A DNA stretch of 6,659 bases, from contig DASPTT010000095.1 in assembly GCA_035623275.1 (NCBI GenBank), forward strand, positions 1-6,659. The letters are read 5' to 3'. Below the pieces are notes generated by a model. It was given only the letters and a program-made list of their open reading frames with translations, ran no database searches and was not told the origin of the DNA. Positions 5,346 through 6,659 of this stretch are shown here, in pieces. This stretch comes from DASPTT01 sp035623275 (GTDB lineage Bacteria > Actinomycetota > Acidimicrobiia > Acidimicrobiales > UBA8190). Both the position numbers and the translations under genes were made by a program. Numbering within the stretch: position 1 is the stretch's first letter; every line of letters starts with the position of its first letter.

Positions 5346-6659
5346 CGGCCCACGACCGCGGTGACCCGCCCCTCCACGGCGCGCACCAGTGCGGCCTGGG
5401 TGTCGACGGGGAACACGACGTTGCTCGGCATCGACAGGGTCGCCTGCACCCGGCCGCCGAACACGGCGACGTCGTCGAGGACCATCGTGGTCCCGCTGTT
5501 CCCGCTGTGGCCGAGCAGGGTGATCTGGAACCCGTACGCGTGCACCGAGCGACCGCCCGGGGCCGGCACGCTGAGCGGGTCGATGGTGGCGGTGTCGAAC
5601 TTCTGCGAGCTCCCGATCACCGACGACAGGTAGGGCAGCATGGCCTGGACATAGGGCTGATAGCAGAGGTCGAACAGCGAGGCATCGGCGAAGACCTTGG
5701 CATCGGCCTGTGCGGCACTCGACGAGCTCATGACCTCGGACACCGAGCCGGCCAGGGAGCCGGCGGCTGCATCGGCGTACAGGTGGGACGACGCCGCCGC
5801 GGTCCGTGCCGGCACGGCGGCGCCCGCGGCACCGGTGGCGGCCGAGAGGGCCGAGCCCGAGACCCCGAGACACTGCGCCAGCGGGGAGGAGGCGCCCGCG
5901 CTGGCGGCTGTCGCCTGGGCCGAGCTCGAGACGCCCATGGCGAAGGGGTTGTCCAGCGATTGCGCCGTGGTGCTCCACCCCGAGAGGTCGCCCGGGGTGA
6001 CGAGGGTCGACATAGCCATCTGCAGGTCACGCGCCGGGTTGGGAGGCGGGACGGGCGTCTGGAACGGCAGCGCGTGGTGGGTCTTCCAGTACCAACCGAG
6101 CGCGCCGGCAGCCACGAGGACGAGCACGATGGTCATCACACCGAGGCGCCGGACGGTCGAATGTGCACGCGCCACCTCGATGACCGCGCCCGGTGCGGGC
6201 CCACCGCGGGGCAGGTCGGGGTCGGAGGAGAACTCGAACTCTTCGGCGGCGAGCAGGGGACGGGCCACCGAGGCGTCCGACTGCCGCACGCCGCGCCGGG
6301 AGCGCATGCCGCGCCGGCGCTTCTCGCGCTTGTCCCGCTTACCGGACGCCGGTGCGGGCGCGACCGCCATGTCGTCGTCCTCGAGCTCCCAGTTGCCGGC
6401 GCTCGGCTCGGGATCGTCGTCGAGGGAGGGGGCGTGGGCCGGGTCGCCGACGAGCGCCACGGGCACGGCGGCGGGCGGCACCGGCTCGGCGGGCCGCACG
6501 GCGGCGGGCGGCACCGGCACGGCGGGCCGCACGGCGGCGGGCGCCGGCACGGCGGCGGGCGGCACCGGCACGGCGGGCCGCACGGCGGCGGGCGCCGGCA
6601 CGGCGGGCGGCACCGGCACGGCGGGCCGCACGGCGGCGGGCGCCGGCACGGCGGCGGGC
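5342..6659 (-). CDS. Single-pass membrane protein of unknown family, Pro/Ala-repeat N-terminus (5' end outside window)
   Basis: The frame is open to the right edge, so the true start is not visible; numbering here begins at the GTG codon at 6649 (435 residues to the stop). Order of parts: Pro/Ala/Val repeats (1-61), an acidic linker (about 76-94, with DDD and EDDD runs), a strongly basic cluster GKRDKREKRRRGMRSRRG (103-120), a linker, one hydrophobic helix at about 169-190 (VMTIVLVLVAAGALGWYW), then an exported domain of about 245 residues. With the basic side before the helix, the repeat region is predicted cytoplasmic and the C-terminal domain outside. That domain is Ser/Ala-rich and has only two cysteines, Cys260 and Cys329, a possible disulphide. 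Its layout loosely recalls the extracytoplasmic sensor domains of actinobacterial PknH-like proteins, but I see no firm family motif. ATG 6370 (residue 94) is a possible internal start that would drop the repeats. The gene is convergent with the reductase, and the stop codons overlap. Confidence 0.8.
   Translation of the reverse strand, partial: PAAVPAPAAVRPAVPVPPAVPAPAAVRPAVPVPPAAVPAPAAVRPAVPVPPAAVRPAEPVPPAAVPVALVGDPAHAPSLDDDPEPSAGNWELEDDDMAVAPAPASGKRDKREKRRRGMRSRRGVRQSDASVARPLLAAEEFEFSSDPDLPRGGPAPGAVIEVARAHSTVRRLGVMTIVLVLVAAGALGWYWKTHHALPFQTPVPPPNPARDLQMAMSTLVTPGDLSGWSTTAQSLDNPFAMGVSSSAQATAASAGASSPLAQCLGVSGSALSAATGAAGAAVPARTAAASSHLYADAAAGSLAGSVSEVMSSSSAAQADAKVFADASLFDLCYQPYVQAMLPYLSSVIGSSQKFDTATIDPLSVPAPGGRSVHAYGFQITLLGHSGNSGTTMVLDDVAVFGGRVQATLSMPSNVVFPVDTQAALVRAVEGRVTAVVGR
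6467..6659 (-). repeat. Tandem 48/51-base repeats coding Pro/Ala/Val-rich peptide
   Basis: Read on the minus strand, units begin at 6649 (48 bases), 6601 (51 bases) and 6550 (51 bases), each encoding VPAPAAVRPAVPVPPA with one extra Ala in the second and third. A shorter 33-base copy of the second half, with Val changed to Glu, follows at 6499-6467 (VRPAEPVPPAA). The bases 6650-6659 match the end of a further unit, so the array continues beyond the window. Units are almost identical at the base level and keep the reading frame, which indicates recent in-frame expansion. Confidence 0.9.

Noticed and set aside
4875..5978. Minus-strand 367-codon open frame spanning the end of the reductase and the convergent gene
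   Set aside because: It overlaps two better-supported genes, and its product is low-complexity Arg/Gly/His-rich without motifs.
6467..6659. Possible CRISPR array
   Set aside because: The repeats are contiguous 48/51-base units with no unique spacers, and they maintain a protein reading frame.

Overview
The window is very GC-rich and almost every codon ends in G or C. The gene set (a nuoA-nuoF respiratory operon beside a MenJ/geranylgeranyl-reductase-type flavoenzyme, lysine/alanine repeats, long Ala/Pro-rich tails) points to a high-GC actinomycete-type bacterium. An acidimicrobial or related lineage is possible, but I cannot place it from sequence alone.

Layout: positions 1-3611 hold the first six genes of a complex I (NADH:quinone oxidoreductase) operon, all on the minus strand, so they are transcribed from about 3611 down towards 1. 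The order is nuoA, nuoB, nuoC, nuoD, nuoE and the first 24 codons of nuoF, which runs off the left edge. The last four junctions (B/C, C/D, D/E, E/F) are each a 4-base start/stop overlap (GTGA or ATGA); only nuoA/nuoB has a short gap. Positions 3612-3710 are a divergent control region with short direct and inverted repeats. On the plus strand, 3711-5345 encodes an FAD-dependent reductase of the geranylgeranyl/menaquinone side-chain reductase family, carrying an unusual N-terminal array of Lys-Lys-Ala-type hexapeptides. From 5342 to the right edge, on the minus strand, lies a partial gene for a single-pass membrane protein of unknown family. Its visible N-terminal part is made of near-identical 48/51-base Pro/Ala/Val repeats, and its stop codon overlaps the reductase stop codon.

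How they fit together: complex I passes electrons from NADH (entering at NuoF/NuoE) through the NuoB N2 cluster to quinone bound between NuoB and NuoD, with NuoA at the membrane junction. In actinomycetes the quinone is normally a menaquinone with a partly saturated tail, and reductases of the MenJ type do that saturation. The divergent pairing of nuoA with such a reductase therefore makes biochemical sense as a quinone-maker and quinone-user sharing one control region. This link is inferred from family knowledge and gene position.

I found no RNA gene, CRISPR array, insertion sequence or defence-like system. The least ordinary parts are the histone-H1-like repeat extension on the reductase and the unassigned repeat-bearing membrane protein at the right edge.
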